This document shows, in pieces, positions 14,644 to 26,455 of a stretch of DNA of 64,000 bases (position 1 is its first letter; every line of letters starts with the position of its first letter). The notes below the pieces were generated by a model that made no database searches, was not told the origin of the DNA, and saw only the letters and a list, made by a program, of their open reading frames with translations. The stretch comes from Diprion similis (lineage: Eukaryota > Arthropoda > Insecta > Hymenoptera > Diprionidae). The DNA lies in NCBI RefSeq assembly GCF_021155765.1, contig NC_060107.1, positions 223,501 to 287,500 on the forward strand, written 5' to 3'. A program made the translations under genes and the position numbers.

Positions 14644-17600
14644 TGTACAGCTGTTTGGTGACAGCCATAAATTATACATTTTTTCTATGAATTCGTCGAT
14701 AGTTTTTGCCCAAGTTCTACTAGCTCACGTCCTCAAGTTGATAAAAGTTTTACGAGCAAGAAATTTCGAGGTACCTAAAGTCGCAAACAACACGAGGGTT
14801 CGGTGAAGACAGGTCGAAGTATTGTCGTGATTTCTTTAGTCCTTGGTATAGTGACCGAAAAACTCAAGGAAAAGTTTCTAGTCCTCCGGTTACAAAAAGG
14901 GAAAAACACTCGCAATCAATACAAAACTAATGTCTCTTATGCCTTCTAAGGTCGAGATTACTCGAAACATACAACACACTTGTTTCTCAATATTTATCAA
15001 GCTCTGCAAAAGGAAAAAAGAAATCTTGACTAACTGATTTCCGTGTGACGAAAGCACGTCGAAAATTTTTTTCAGTAGGGAATATTTCTTCTCGTAAGTT
15101 TTGGCCATAACCATATTCCTCAAAGTCTGATATGGATTTTTCATCTTGTTCTGTCACCTGGATTACTGGAACAAACGAGGATGACCCTAAGCCACAGGAT
15201 TTAGGAATTTGGCGCTAAATTTAATCGACGATTATACGTCTGAATGAAAAACTCATCGTTTCTCATTTGCTTTTACCGTTCACCCACAAAAGTTCATTAT
15301 CGTATCACGTGAACTAGTACGATGTTTTTTTTTCTCAGTTTAGACTTATTTCACCTACTAGGATGTAAACTATGAGCAAAATTAGCATGGAAGATTGTTA
15401 AGAAATTCTCAGACATGTACATAAATGAAGGAGCCAAACCTTGTCGGAACCCCCTTGTGTAAAAAATTAGCCCAATCGATACCTCCAGGAAACTTGAGAT
15501 TCAAATATGGTGTGAGAATTCCTGGCGCTTAATGGAATTACTTTGTCTGTACAATATCCGGTGTGTCCATTATACCAACGTACGAACCAACCTATGCTAC
15601 CGGATCATTGATCTTTGTATAATTTTTTCTAAGGTCATTCAATCTTAAACAGTAATAATATTTATTCAATACTATGAGAAATTAACGAACTTGGGTTAAT
15701 GCGATACAACAACTGAGTTTTTCGATAATTCTCATATTGAGCACATTGTAACAATGAAGATAGGCACTAGGTATTGGAGAGAAAATATTTGGGAAATGCT
15801 GGTCATGTGTTGGGTTTCGTATCGTTCGTTCGCAACTAATATCTCAAACGGATCTCACTGTAAAGTCCCCGCAATAAACTGATTCTTCATATTCACTTAC
15901 CTAGTATACATATCGAACGTGATAACTATAAAATGTTTAGTGTAGTAAATACAATACACACAATGTGAGTAGACGTTTACTAATACCATTCACGGTAAGG
16001 CGAACTAGAATATTGGCGGTGATCAGTCCTGGACTGAGGTTTAAATTATTATTCATTTGTCTTTTCATCTGGAAAATTGTGCTATACGCTGCACCGCAGA
16101 CATTACCAATATATCAGTATTGTATCTTCACTGGGGCATATGCAGGGCTCAATAGCGCAGAAGTATGTAAATTTAGCGAAGAACAGGTTAGATGAATTTT
16201 CTATAATTCTGTTATGTCGACGACGAGCGAAAACTATGTTTACGATTTGTTTCAAACAGCTGTGGAACAGAATGAAATAGAAATGCGCATTGAAAACGTA
16301 AATTTTATTATTTAATTGAAAATTTATAAAAGTACGTCGACAAAGTTAAGCTTCCTCGCTCTACGCTCTGCTTTTCACATCGAATCTAAATCACAAGTGA
16401 TTGCAATTTCGGGCCGCCGGTATCTATCGCCTCTATCCACAATGGCGTATGCCGGATATGCGACCGTTTAAACTTCATCCGGAAACGCCTGGGGTTGGAA
16501 TTTGCGCTACCCTGGAGACAACAGGGTTTAACCTCGCTTAACATCAAATGACCTCTCGAGCAGGGACAATATAGCTGGGACCCTGAACCAAATTGCACCC
16601 GTTTTCTTGAGGGGGCTTTGGTTCTACGAGTGAAAACTTCCACAAGTTAATTCTACGTGCAACCGTTTCTCTAGTCAGTGTGCCTACTTACGGATTCGAT
16701 TCTACATCCGACTGATCGACAAATTTGTCTATACAGATTGATTGTTTCTACATGAGGTAATTGAGCTTTACAATCTCAGTTATGGCATATTACAATTTTA
16801 TGAAATCTGGATCATCCTATTTGGTTGGAAATACCTGCAGTTAGATGGTTTATTGGTTAAAGTAGTCAATTATCTGCTGCTGGCGGACACGCGGTTACCG
16901 CATTACAAATTACCCGGCGCGGACGCGTCTGTTTGAAATCGTCGACTGGTAGAATTGAATATACGAATTCCACTTACATCAGCAAAAAGGCACACGTGAC
17001 AGGGTTAGATTATATTAGTCCGAAGTGAACACGAAGACAGAATCGAGTCAACGAGCCATTTCCTTCTAATGCAGGGCTCTGTTGGTTCTCGACACTGGGG
17101 TGGAATCCAGTTACTGGACATTCAAAGAACCACAAAAACCATACACCTATAAACACACCCTTGCGCACAAGCGAATAAAACTGACGCCACCATTTTCATA
17201 AAGTCGAAAACAGATGAAGTGTAGAATGGATTGTACACTGTGTATACGATCACCTGACAACGTTTTGCCGCCTATTAATCAAAATATCAAATTATATTTC
17301 TGAATTGAAAGAAAATTCTTAAGCGTAGGTCAGAAGTAAAAAAATTTCTGTACTCAATAAATTAACGTATAAAAAAGTCTACTTCAAATCGAATCAGATT
17401 GACGGATTCATATACCGTTCGTTCACGTCTCGTCGATATTTCTACAATCTGTCATCAACCAAGTTACAGTCTTAAATTCGCTCCGTTAACTTGGTGAGTT
17501 CATAATTTACGATTCGCTCTGTTTCGAGATCCTCGGTAAGGCATCGGGTCTACTGTCCACTGGTCGATATACCTAGAGCATCCATAAACTAATATCTACT

Positions 17601-18340
17601 CGCAATCAGCCATCTACGAAAAGTAAAAGAACGAAGGCCGTTGTCGCAGTCACAACATGACCTCATCTTGACTTGACACTTTCTCCCTTATCAAGTTTGG
17701 AGGAGGCAACCACCTCATGTCGTGTGGATAACTGACGTGAAACGCATAACGACGCTCTTCCCTCGAATTTATTCAAATCGCGAAAATTGAATTTTCCCAT
17801 CCTTCTCCGTTGCCTGCAGAAGAATAGTTATGAAGCACGAAGGTGACACACCTTGAGACACTGTTGACGTAACTATCTGTACGAAACAAGATTCGAAAAT
17901 TTTTACTGCTTTACCCGACTTCCCTTGGGTGACGGATTGTAGGTATGAGGGTGAGCGTAAGTCGAAGGATAATGAGCTGTACCCACTATACCCGAATGAA
18001 AGCAAAGCGGATGAGAGATATTCTGGTGAAACTGGTCGGTTCCACTTTATTGCCGCCTACTCCCGCGACTCTTTTATGCAAGGACCTTTCGTCTGGGACT
18101 TGCGGGGGCGGTAACCTCAACTATCCAGGTCCACCTGTTGACCGTATACTTCACAGCGACAATTATAAGCTTCCAGCTCGACTCGACTCGCCTCGACTTC
18201 CTCTAATATTCGCTATTCTCCGACTTGAAACGCGTACCGATGGAGTCGTTGCGCAAACGGCTACCAATTATGTGGGATTTCAGATTGCATTTTCCGCGGG
18301 ATTTAACTGCCACTATTACGAAATCTCATTACTATGAACA

Positions 18341-18378
18341 TTTTTTTTCTCTCTCTCTCTCTCTTTCTCTGTGCCTGT
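18341..18378. repeat. Pyrimidine (CT)n tract
   Basis: A T run followed by repeated CT dinucleotides with a few interruptions. A related TC-rich tract lies at about 21,241-21,280. Nothing suggests function. Confidence 0.8.
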
Positions 18379-18918
18379 CTCTGTCATTATCCGTGGTAAT
18401 TCCTGGGCACTCAAGACGCTCTATCCGCAATCGTGGTGTGTATATGTGTGTATGCGTCTGTATATGTATATCCACAGGCACATGGATGTATGTATAGTCA
18501 GTCACGTGCTCCTCCGCCTTTCTGCAATTACCAAAGCTGGGAAAGCATGATGCCCCGCAGGGAAAACTTCCCTCGTAAAAGTTTCACGTAGTACAGCAGC
18601 AATCGGTTTTCGACACGTATACCCCAGACAGCAGACGATATGTCGGGGACTCGGGATACCGCGTGCAACGCGATCAAGATGTATTACGCTCAAGTTCACC
18701 CTACCATTAATGCTCTGTGTATCACCTTCGATTATATCGTTACATTTGCAGCACGATGTTTTCTTTTCGATCGAGGAAAAATTTTGATCGATACGGCTTG
18801 TGCGTAAAACATTTGAACAGCAATGAGGAATGAAAACAAATGTTCATTTGCATTCCCGCTATCACAAATAATACAATCACTTAAGGGCGAATATTAAACG
18901 CAAAAGGAGAATGCTTAC

Positions 18919-19138
18919 CCCTCATGTAAATGTAGGCAGTTCCCCGCATATTTCTCCTCGTGAGAACCACCAAGTTGAGGATATTCCCGATGATTCCCAA
19001 ACAGCAAATTCCCGGCAGGATGATACCATAACTGATGCGCCTCAGAGATGCGGTTCGTGGATCTTCTTGCAACGATCCGTTCGCCGCCAGTGAGCACAAG
19101 TGTGAAACCGATTCAGTCGCGTTGACGTCATCGGTCAT
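18919..19138 (-). CDS. Rhodopsin-like GPCR, first coding exon (partial gene)
   Basis: This exon encodes 73 residues plus one base of the next codon. It begins at ATG 19,138 and ends at a GTAAGC donor whose first base is 18,918. The N-terminus is extracellular-like, with glycosylation sequons at N6 (NAT) and N20 (NGS), followed by a hydrophobic helix at about residues 37-59 that contains the class A TM1 signature GN (G51-N52, Asn1.50). A basic first intracellular loop (TRRNMRG) follows. This arrangement is typical of the first coding exon of an insect neuropeptide-type receptor. The ligand cannot be named from TM1 alone, so no gene symbol is given. TM2-TM7 are not in the 18.9 kb downstream that I could read, so the remaining exons probably lie beyond the left edge. 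An acceptor-like site (TTGTTTCAG) at about 19,552 could begin the 5' UTR part of this exon. Confidence 0.8.
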
Positions 19139-19955
19139 TTTGTTGGGATTACGTTTGCAACATTTTTAGAAAGAAATTTAGTGAATATCATTGAGATTAT
19201 TTATCTCGGAATGCACGGTATACTTTAACCGTTTCTACGATCCTTTCGTAACATCGTTTCTCGAACGTTCGTCAATCAATTGATGTAATCGATACAGCCA
19301 TACATAATTGTAAATTCTTGTCCACTTTACTCATAGTTCGTAGATTAAACCTATCACGCAAATCTCGGATTAAAAACCAAAGAACGGTTTCACTGCCCTC
19401 GGAATTTATCAAATCTTACCCGATACGGGTAAACTTCTTTATATAATTTAAACCTCTGCGAGCGCTATCTCGAAACTTGGCAGTTTTTCCTTCTTCGCTG
19501 CAACCTCAGCCTCGGAGCCGTGCCTCCTGCACCCGTCCCGTCTGGATTACCTGAAACAAGAAAGCATTCGTTGTCATTAATAATGTAGCATACGATTGAC
19601 TGATTGCAACTCTACTTTCCATACTTTCGCGTGCGAAATGGTATGCTTGAAGTTCCAAACGTTCATTTGAATGAGCAGAGATACAGGCTTATGTAACAGG
19701 CACATTTATGTGAAAAAAAGTTCCCACCGCTTGGATCTTAAAGTAAGAGAAATCGGAATCAGTTGCTGCGATCGGGTTGAAATTATTTTAGAATTCTTCT
19801 TAATGATCGGGCAAGTTTGACGGATCAAAATTTTTTTCCAAATGAACGTCCGCACCCTCCGCCAAATTTAAAATCACTACTGAACGTATACCTACAGCAG
19901 AGTTTTGTTTCATTGTCGAGGCAATGGCAGAGTGCCGCGAAGTGAACAAATCCTA

Positions 19956-20230
19956 GTATTTTATACTTTAGAGTCTTTCTAGAGTGATAAAATCGTTTCA
20001 AATTATGAAAAACGATAATTACTTGCCAGGCTGCTTGCATGTATGATAATTGTGAAAAGTTGAAAAAATTCATGCAACAAATGAGGGATGATATGGGATT
20101 CAGATATGACTAGAGTCCCACAAAACTTAAAAATCAGTGAGAATCTATTCTAATTGACAATTTTTACAACTTGTTTCCCAAAGTTTGAAACGATTTTATC
20201 ACTGTATAGAAAAAAAAGACCGTAAAATAC
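19956..20230. mobile_element. Small foldback element (MITE-like), 275 bp
   Basis: The two ends are inverted copies of each other. The outer ends read GTATTTTA and TAAAATAC. The core arms, GTGATAAAATCGTTTCAAA at 19,984-20,002 and its exact reverse complement at 20,184-20,202, match over all 19 bases. There is no open frame for a transposase. Size and structure fit a non-autonomous DNA transposon; no target-site duplication is obvious. Confidence 0.65.
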
Positions 20231-23200
20231 CATTTCCTCACGTTGTCACACTTTGACCTCCCTTCAAGTTCAAGTATATGTACCGATCGCTTCCAGCTCG
20301 TGCTTTTGAAATACTTGAACTGCTTCGCTCACATTATACAAAACCCAAGCTTCAGTGACTGTTTATTAAACGAAACCCTTGGACTTCCCAAACATGTATA
20401 TATAATATATATACTAGTAAAATAAAATATAGATGTATATTATATACAGCAATGAAACCTGTGTAATATTATATGCATTCAATTATTGGATGTTGAATAT
20501 CAACAAAAGCAAGGCCAATACGGTACAATATAAGCATCTAATATGGGAATAAAGCATCCAAAGCACCTGCAGGTAGCAAAGTGTGTTTGCATTGTGTAGG
20601 CATATGCGTAATTTATACATAAGCGTTGAGTACACCGAATGTGAAAAACTTGCACCCTATTTTTGTGAAAAACTTGCCAAAGATTGATTATCGGATTGAT
20701 CTGCGAGTTTCGGCGGGAATTTAATCCGTAATGAAACGATAGGATGCATCTTGAAAGAATGTGTAACGTTTTCCATCGGAATCCTTCGAGTAATCAATCA
20801 AGATCACTCATTCAATCCTGTCCTTGCCGTTCAAACATCGATACGGTGTGCATTGGAATAAACTCGATTAATTCAGTATTTAAACTTGTGTTATAGTTCC
20901 GCTCCGCTGATGACAAATTGATCTTAAAAATCCGGAATATGTTGGTGACGCCCGGGACTCGGCTGGGTTACATAATACAGATTAATGGATGTATCAACAA
21001 AAATTAGAAGCCACCCATCAGTATGCCTGCCAGGTAAAACCCTTTTAGGGTTATCAGTGAAGAGGCATGTCAGATTGACGTATGATGGAGGGATTTAAGT
21101 ACCTATAGAGTTCCAATCGACTATAGTACGTCCAATCTTTGCCGTTTATTCGCATTGCACAATTTCTCGCCACTTTTTAGTGAGACCTGAAATATCATAT
21201 CTCAATTTGCACTAAATCCATTGAGAAACCTTACAAGCCAGATACGGACTTCTTTCTCGCTCTCTCTTTCTCTCTCTATCCATCTGGGGATATCGCATCG
21301 CTATCGACCACCCTCTCTGTCCATCTGCGTCTATCTCTTCCTCGTTTCCAGTGTCGACACGTGGGTAGAATGGCTATATCCAAAGTATAAGTCTAGAGTC
21401 TATATGTATACCTCTGGAAGCAGATTTCCTCAAGCGTGGTTATGTAAACCGTGAGGGCACCAACGAAATTCATGATTCTATGCAATCAAACTTCATCCTG
21501 CATAGGTAAATCCTAGTTATACCTTGACTCCAGAATATGTTGAATCCGACCAAATATAAGCATGCCACCCTCTTCGAGAAATTTCTTCTATCCACCCCTT
21601 GACGCCACCGTCCATATTTTTCCTGTTTTGCGGGCTTTTCCTCTTTAATTTTGATTCGTTCTGCTATTTCCTGCGCTCTTTATGCAGTTCTCGCAATATC
21701 CCACGATCGTAACTGGACGTGGCTTCTCTTTGCCTTCGAGACATTTCCGTCTGTTACGTATCGGACGTTTCTCCCTGTGCTCGGTTAGCGCGTGACCTAT
21801 TTACCGAATACTTATTCCATCTAGTTCGATCCCAGTTCCCGCGCAACATCCCGACGCACCAGCTCGACTTCCTGCGACCGGGACGAGTCACCGGGTGTAA
21901 CACGATGAATCCAGGTCGCGTACGCAACTATTTGTCACAAGTATTTTATCTCGAAAGGAAGTAGGTACATATATTATACAGGGCAGCAAAGGCAGAGCCA
22001 TAATGCTCTTGCTTGTTAAAACCGATGACAAAAACAAGAATTGAATTGCAGTAGAATAGCAAGGCCGGGTCTCGAGACAGATTGCTATACCGACTTTTTA
22101 CCTACACTTAGCAAAGACTCAAACCTTTTTTCTAGGATTTTCGGCGTTGGGGGAATATCTATTTTAGTGATAAAACATTCTAGAACAAGGTTTGTGTCTT
22201 GGCTAAGTGTCGTTAAGATGTCGGTTTAGGAATCTGTGTCCAGAACCGGGGTTGCCGTTCTACTAATTGCAGGGACGAGCCGATATCGCTATACGCAGTT
22301 GTAAGATATTCCCATCGCAATCCCCGTCCTGATCTGATGCATCGTACAATTACACCTTTATACGCTGAAATTCGTCATTCCCGAAATTTTCCCGCACATA
22401 GGTAGGTATAACAGACCAGAGGCATAGAGATACCGAGATTCGAACGTTGGCGTATTCACACATGTTTACACCTGTAGAGACGACCACCCATAATATTCCA
22501 TAGCTATATGTACTACATATTATATTACGTACGTAGATGTACGGAGAGAGAAATACATCCCGATCACGTATGGCGTACGTGCATTCGTCATCTGGTGATA
22601 TTACTCTCTATCCTGCGAGCAGCCTTACAGCGGAAGGAGCGTTGCATGCCGTACAGTTTTCCTGCACGCGGAGTCTCTCTGGTATTCTGTGATGCTGCTT
22701 TATTATCTCCAGGTGTCCTAAGAATCCTGCTCTTATACATTTGGAGCCACGGAACCGAAGCCGAAGATTAATCGTTCGCACGGCGGTTGTTTCTTGACAA
22801 TATCCAAAATACTTCATATCCAATTAATGTATATGGCTAGGGTGAAAGTGACGAAAAACAGAGCGAACTGCACCCATGCCAATATTCATACGCGAATGGA
22901 ATACACGTAATAGAATAGATATTTATGTACATATGTAGGTATAATTGAAGAAGAAAGAAGAGACAAGTTTTTACCTTGCCTTCCCACTTTTTTGTGAACG
23001 CATAATATCGAACGTGACTAGGTAGTTCACGCGGTTTATAACCTCAACATTGAAATCTATCGCCCAACGTACGGACACCCGATGATATTTCTTCCCCCAT
23101 CAGCCATCTTCGAAGATTGATTTACTAAGCCAGGGATCGGTGATGTTTTGAAATCACAAGATTATCCCTCCATTTCGAACCCTCTACCTTTTTGCTGCGT

Positions 23201-23645
23201 CCGCAATGGTTTTCGAAAGCATGTGAACGACAAGCAAAATGGATTGACAACAAATCATAGCAATGTACAAGGACCTGAATACGACGTATTCACCTAACGG
23301 TACAGCCTACAAAGCAATGTAAAAACAACCGCGTCATTTCATGGTATAGCCTGCGGGATTTGGATGTGAGACTGGAAAATTGCTTGCGTCAACAAAATTA
23401 CTGCCCACGTAAAAACGGAGCATAATGAGAATGGAAAATATAAAACCTCTATTAAGTAATCAGAATTCTCACGATAAAGATGATTGATCAACATCGTATA
23501 GCAACGCATTTTGATTTCACTTTAGCTAACGATAAGCCGTGAAGCTTATGTACTCAGTCCGGGACCAATTTGGTTTACTCTTTTGAACTGTTCCTCTTTC
23601 ATCTGTATGCTTTAACTGGAACAGTTCTCTTCGCCTACAATAATT

Positions 23646-24480
23646 GGGGGGGGGGGGGGGGGGGGGGGGTATTTAATTTTTTTTGCATTTTCTTCATTTG
23701 ATTTTCTGAATGGACAACCTTTCAAGAATTTTGTGTCAAAATTTGAGATGAATGGGACCAAAACTAACGAAGATACAGCGGCTTAAACCAATGCTTTAGA
23801 CATCATGGATGCTAAGAAGTTCCTTTATGGACCCAGCATCGAAAATTCAGTGTAAGGTAAGCCGACAAAACTCGCTTACGAACGTTTTATTCCAAATTTT
23901 TTAGTATTCAAAACTTTAAAGCGTTTTTCCCACAATTCACGTTTTCACAGTCGGTGCCCCTCATAACTTCAAAACTGCTGCACCGATCCTTTTAGAATTT
24001 TGAACACTATTTCTGTACATAATTTACGAGGTAACATTGGAGAGTTTTTTTCAAATTTGTTAATATATTTTATATTACAATAACAAATTAGCCGATTTTT
24101 TTCGCAAAACCGCGTTTGTTACTTCAAAGTGTTCCCAAAAAGTGAAAAATTGAAATTTCGAAAAAACCTCCCAGCGTTACCTGGGAAAAGCGATTATCTA
24201 CCGAAAGAACTTTGATTTTTTGATTTCAGATGACCCAGCACCGAGTTATGAGAAGCACCGCAATTCTGCTTTTTTCCGAGACGCTTCCGAATAATTGCCG
24301 CCATTGCCATATTTTTTAATATTTCTTCATCAGAATTTTACACAATATTCTTCGAATGTTATACTTAAATGTACTATTGGTTTTAATAAATATATTCTAA
24401 CTGTGTCATTAAAAAAAATGTACAAAAATGTAGCTTTTTTACCCAAATTAACGTTACCCCCCCCCCCTCCCCCCCCCCCC
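23646..24480. mobile_element. Foldback element with G-run and C-run ends
   Basis: A run of 24 G at 23,646-23,669 forms the left end and a C tract (11 C, T, 12 C) at 24,457-24,480 forms the right end, so the termini are inverted copies. Inside are diverged inverted arms. CGGTGCCCCTCATAACT at about 23,952 pairs with the reverse complement of AGTTATGAGAAGCACCG at 24,244-24,260. An AGGTAAC stretch followed by a T-run and CAAATTT near 24,030 pairs with the reverse complement of the region near 24,150-24,190. No transposase was seen. A non-autonomous DNA element is the simplest reading; the family is unknown to me. Confidence 0.6.
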
Positions 24481-25959
24481 TAGTACTGGCTAGTTACAAT
24501 GAAAGTTTTCCATTCATTTCGGAAAAATTCTTCCAAAAAATGGTCATAATTTAGTTATTCATTCGAAAACAAAAATACACAACCGTGTTGCTATTCAGCA
24601 CACGTCAGCTTTGCGGGGGAGTGCCGCAACCCAACGAATCAATAATCTCGGATATGATGTTCTCAGGAATCAATGGTTCAACTCAGGAAATGATAATTAA
24701 ATTCATGTACACTGTACATTCCCCTATCATCAGCTATTTCTATTTTCGTTGTGCCGTATTCGTGCGTTTTCTTTCCCCTTGCAGAGATGTACGAAAGCAT
24801 GGAACATATCATTCGCGAATTAATTCCGTCGACATTTCACCGTAAGACTGAATACCATGAAAAGTGAGAGCAGTTTTTTCCCCTGGAAGTAGAGGGGCCA
24901 GTTTCTGTGGTCTCTATATACCGGAGGGATTGAGCAAATAGAAGCGATTCCTTTCCACACGCGATAGCGGAGAGGAGAATGACTATGGCTGACTGGCCTT
25001 TAGGTGTTGGAAAAATCGAGTACAACCTTGAATGCGGTACGATAACATTTTAGAACAATAAGCAACAAAGTTTACGCTCAACCAAAATTGTATGAGCTGC
25101 ATGACCGCCGAGAACTAGAATAACGAGGCGAGGTATGCGACCCACTTTGGAGCTGAAACGCTGACATGGTCATGCAGTCGCTATCATCAATCTGTCACGT
25201 GTAGCTATAACAATGTCAAGTATAACCCGTGCCATTGGAACCCGTCATTGCCCCCTTCGGCAAGTAATTCTACTCGTAGCCGTCTCGATATATTATATTG
25301 TATGCCTGCAGCGTGAATTTGCAGTGCAGGTATACATATAGTTACAGCCGTTGAGATTTTACATAAGTGTCGCTAAATAATCTCCATTTATGGGCGACTC
25401 GACAGTTCTGATCCGAAGTATTCCCGGCATCTGATAAAAGTCCCGTACCTATATGATTGAGGTATTGAAACAACAAGTGGTCCAATCAGTCGTGCCCACG
25501 GGTATCGCGCCAAAATAATAGACAATAGTTGAAGCTAGACGTCATAGGTAGTATGCGATATCGGTCGGCGATTGGGGGAGGACGAGGAGGAGGTGCTCGA
25601 CCATGGCTGGAGTTGCACGTCTGTTCCCAAGGATAACCCAGTATTCTTACAATTCGCGAGTGTGAGTGCGATTGATTCTCTGCAGTTATCAGATGCATGC
25701 GCAATTTCCGGTATGTCCGGTGCACAATTTCAACGAGGAACTTTATTACCGTTTCCCGATATTTCTTTACTCAAAGATTACAATTCAGATGACGACCAAC
25801 CCTTTGCGGCACAGCGCTTCGTATCTGATGTACCTTTTTTGAATCGGTGATTTAAGATTTACGTTCAATTCTTTAGATATCGCTATCGTTTTTTTTTTTC
25901 TTTTTTTTTTATAATTTAAACAAAGTGTTGAAAATGTCTGTTTTTACAGAAGAAATGTT

Positions 25960-26455
25960 ATTGTGGGAAGGTGATGGGGACTAGAAAAGTGGAACTCTGT
26001 AATCTTGGGTTTTGGGGTCGCTGAAAACGAATCAGACGTCAAAATTTGGAAATTCAATATACCGGATCCAATGTGGCCGACTGAAAATATGAAAACTGAT
26101 CTGATTTGCTTGAAATTTTCACTCGGGGATTTTCGGGGTCGATGAAATCGAATTCGCATAAAAATTGTAATATTCAATATCCGGAGTGTCTTTTGTGCAT
26201 TTTACACAAACTACTTGTATGAATTTCGCATGATGAAGGGATGCATTAAGATGACGGTTCGCATTGGCGAAATCGTATTTGGTAACCCGAAGAACCCTTG
26301 AGTATGAATTTACGAGCCGTTCCGATGACTTTCACATTTCAGTTCACTACATTAGATCCGCCATTTTGAATATTGAAAATTTCACAGATCTGAACCCATT
26401 TTTCAAATCAGCGACCTCGAGAATCCTCATACCCACAGTTTCGAAGGACTTGACT
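25960..26455. repeat. Diverged repeat cluster, direct and inverted units
   Basis: A unit beginning GGGGTCG(C/A)TGAAA and continuing to ATTCAATAT and CCGGA occurs at 26,014 and again at 26,135, a spacing of about 121 bases. A related unit lies inverted at about 26,360-26,430, where the minus strand reads AGGTCGCTGATTT and then TTCAATATTC. The block looks like an old non-autonomous transposon with internal duplication. Confidence 0.6.

Larger units (their letters stand above)
1..18918. other. Gene-poor region, probable GPCR first intron
   Basis: No coding exon of a known family could be read here on either strand. Open frames are short, overlap each other on opposite strands and match nothing I recognise; the longest are about 196 codons (11,246-11,836, minus) and 157 codons (8,879-9,352, plus). 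The region holds microsatellites, two poly-G runs and a 43-bp tandem duplication, listed separately. Because the GPCR exon at 18,919-19,138 reads leftwards and ends at a clean splice donor, this stretch is most simply its first intron. That is an inference: the next GPCR exon was not found. Confidence 0.55.

Noticed and set aside
16386-16643. 85-codon minus-strand frame in a GC-richer block
   Set aside because: No family resemblance and it does not fit TM2 of the GPCR; possibly a conserved non-coding block instead.
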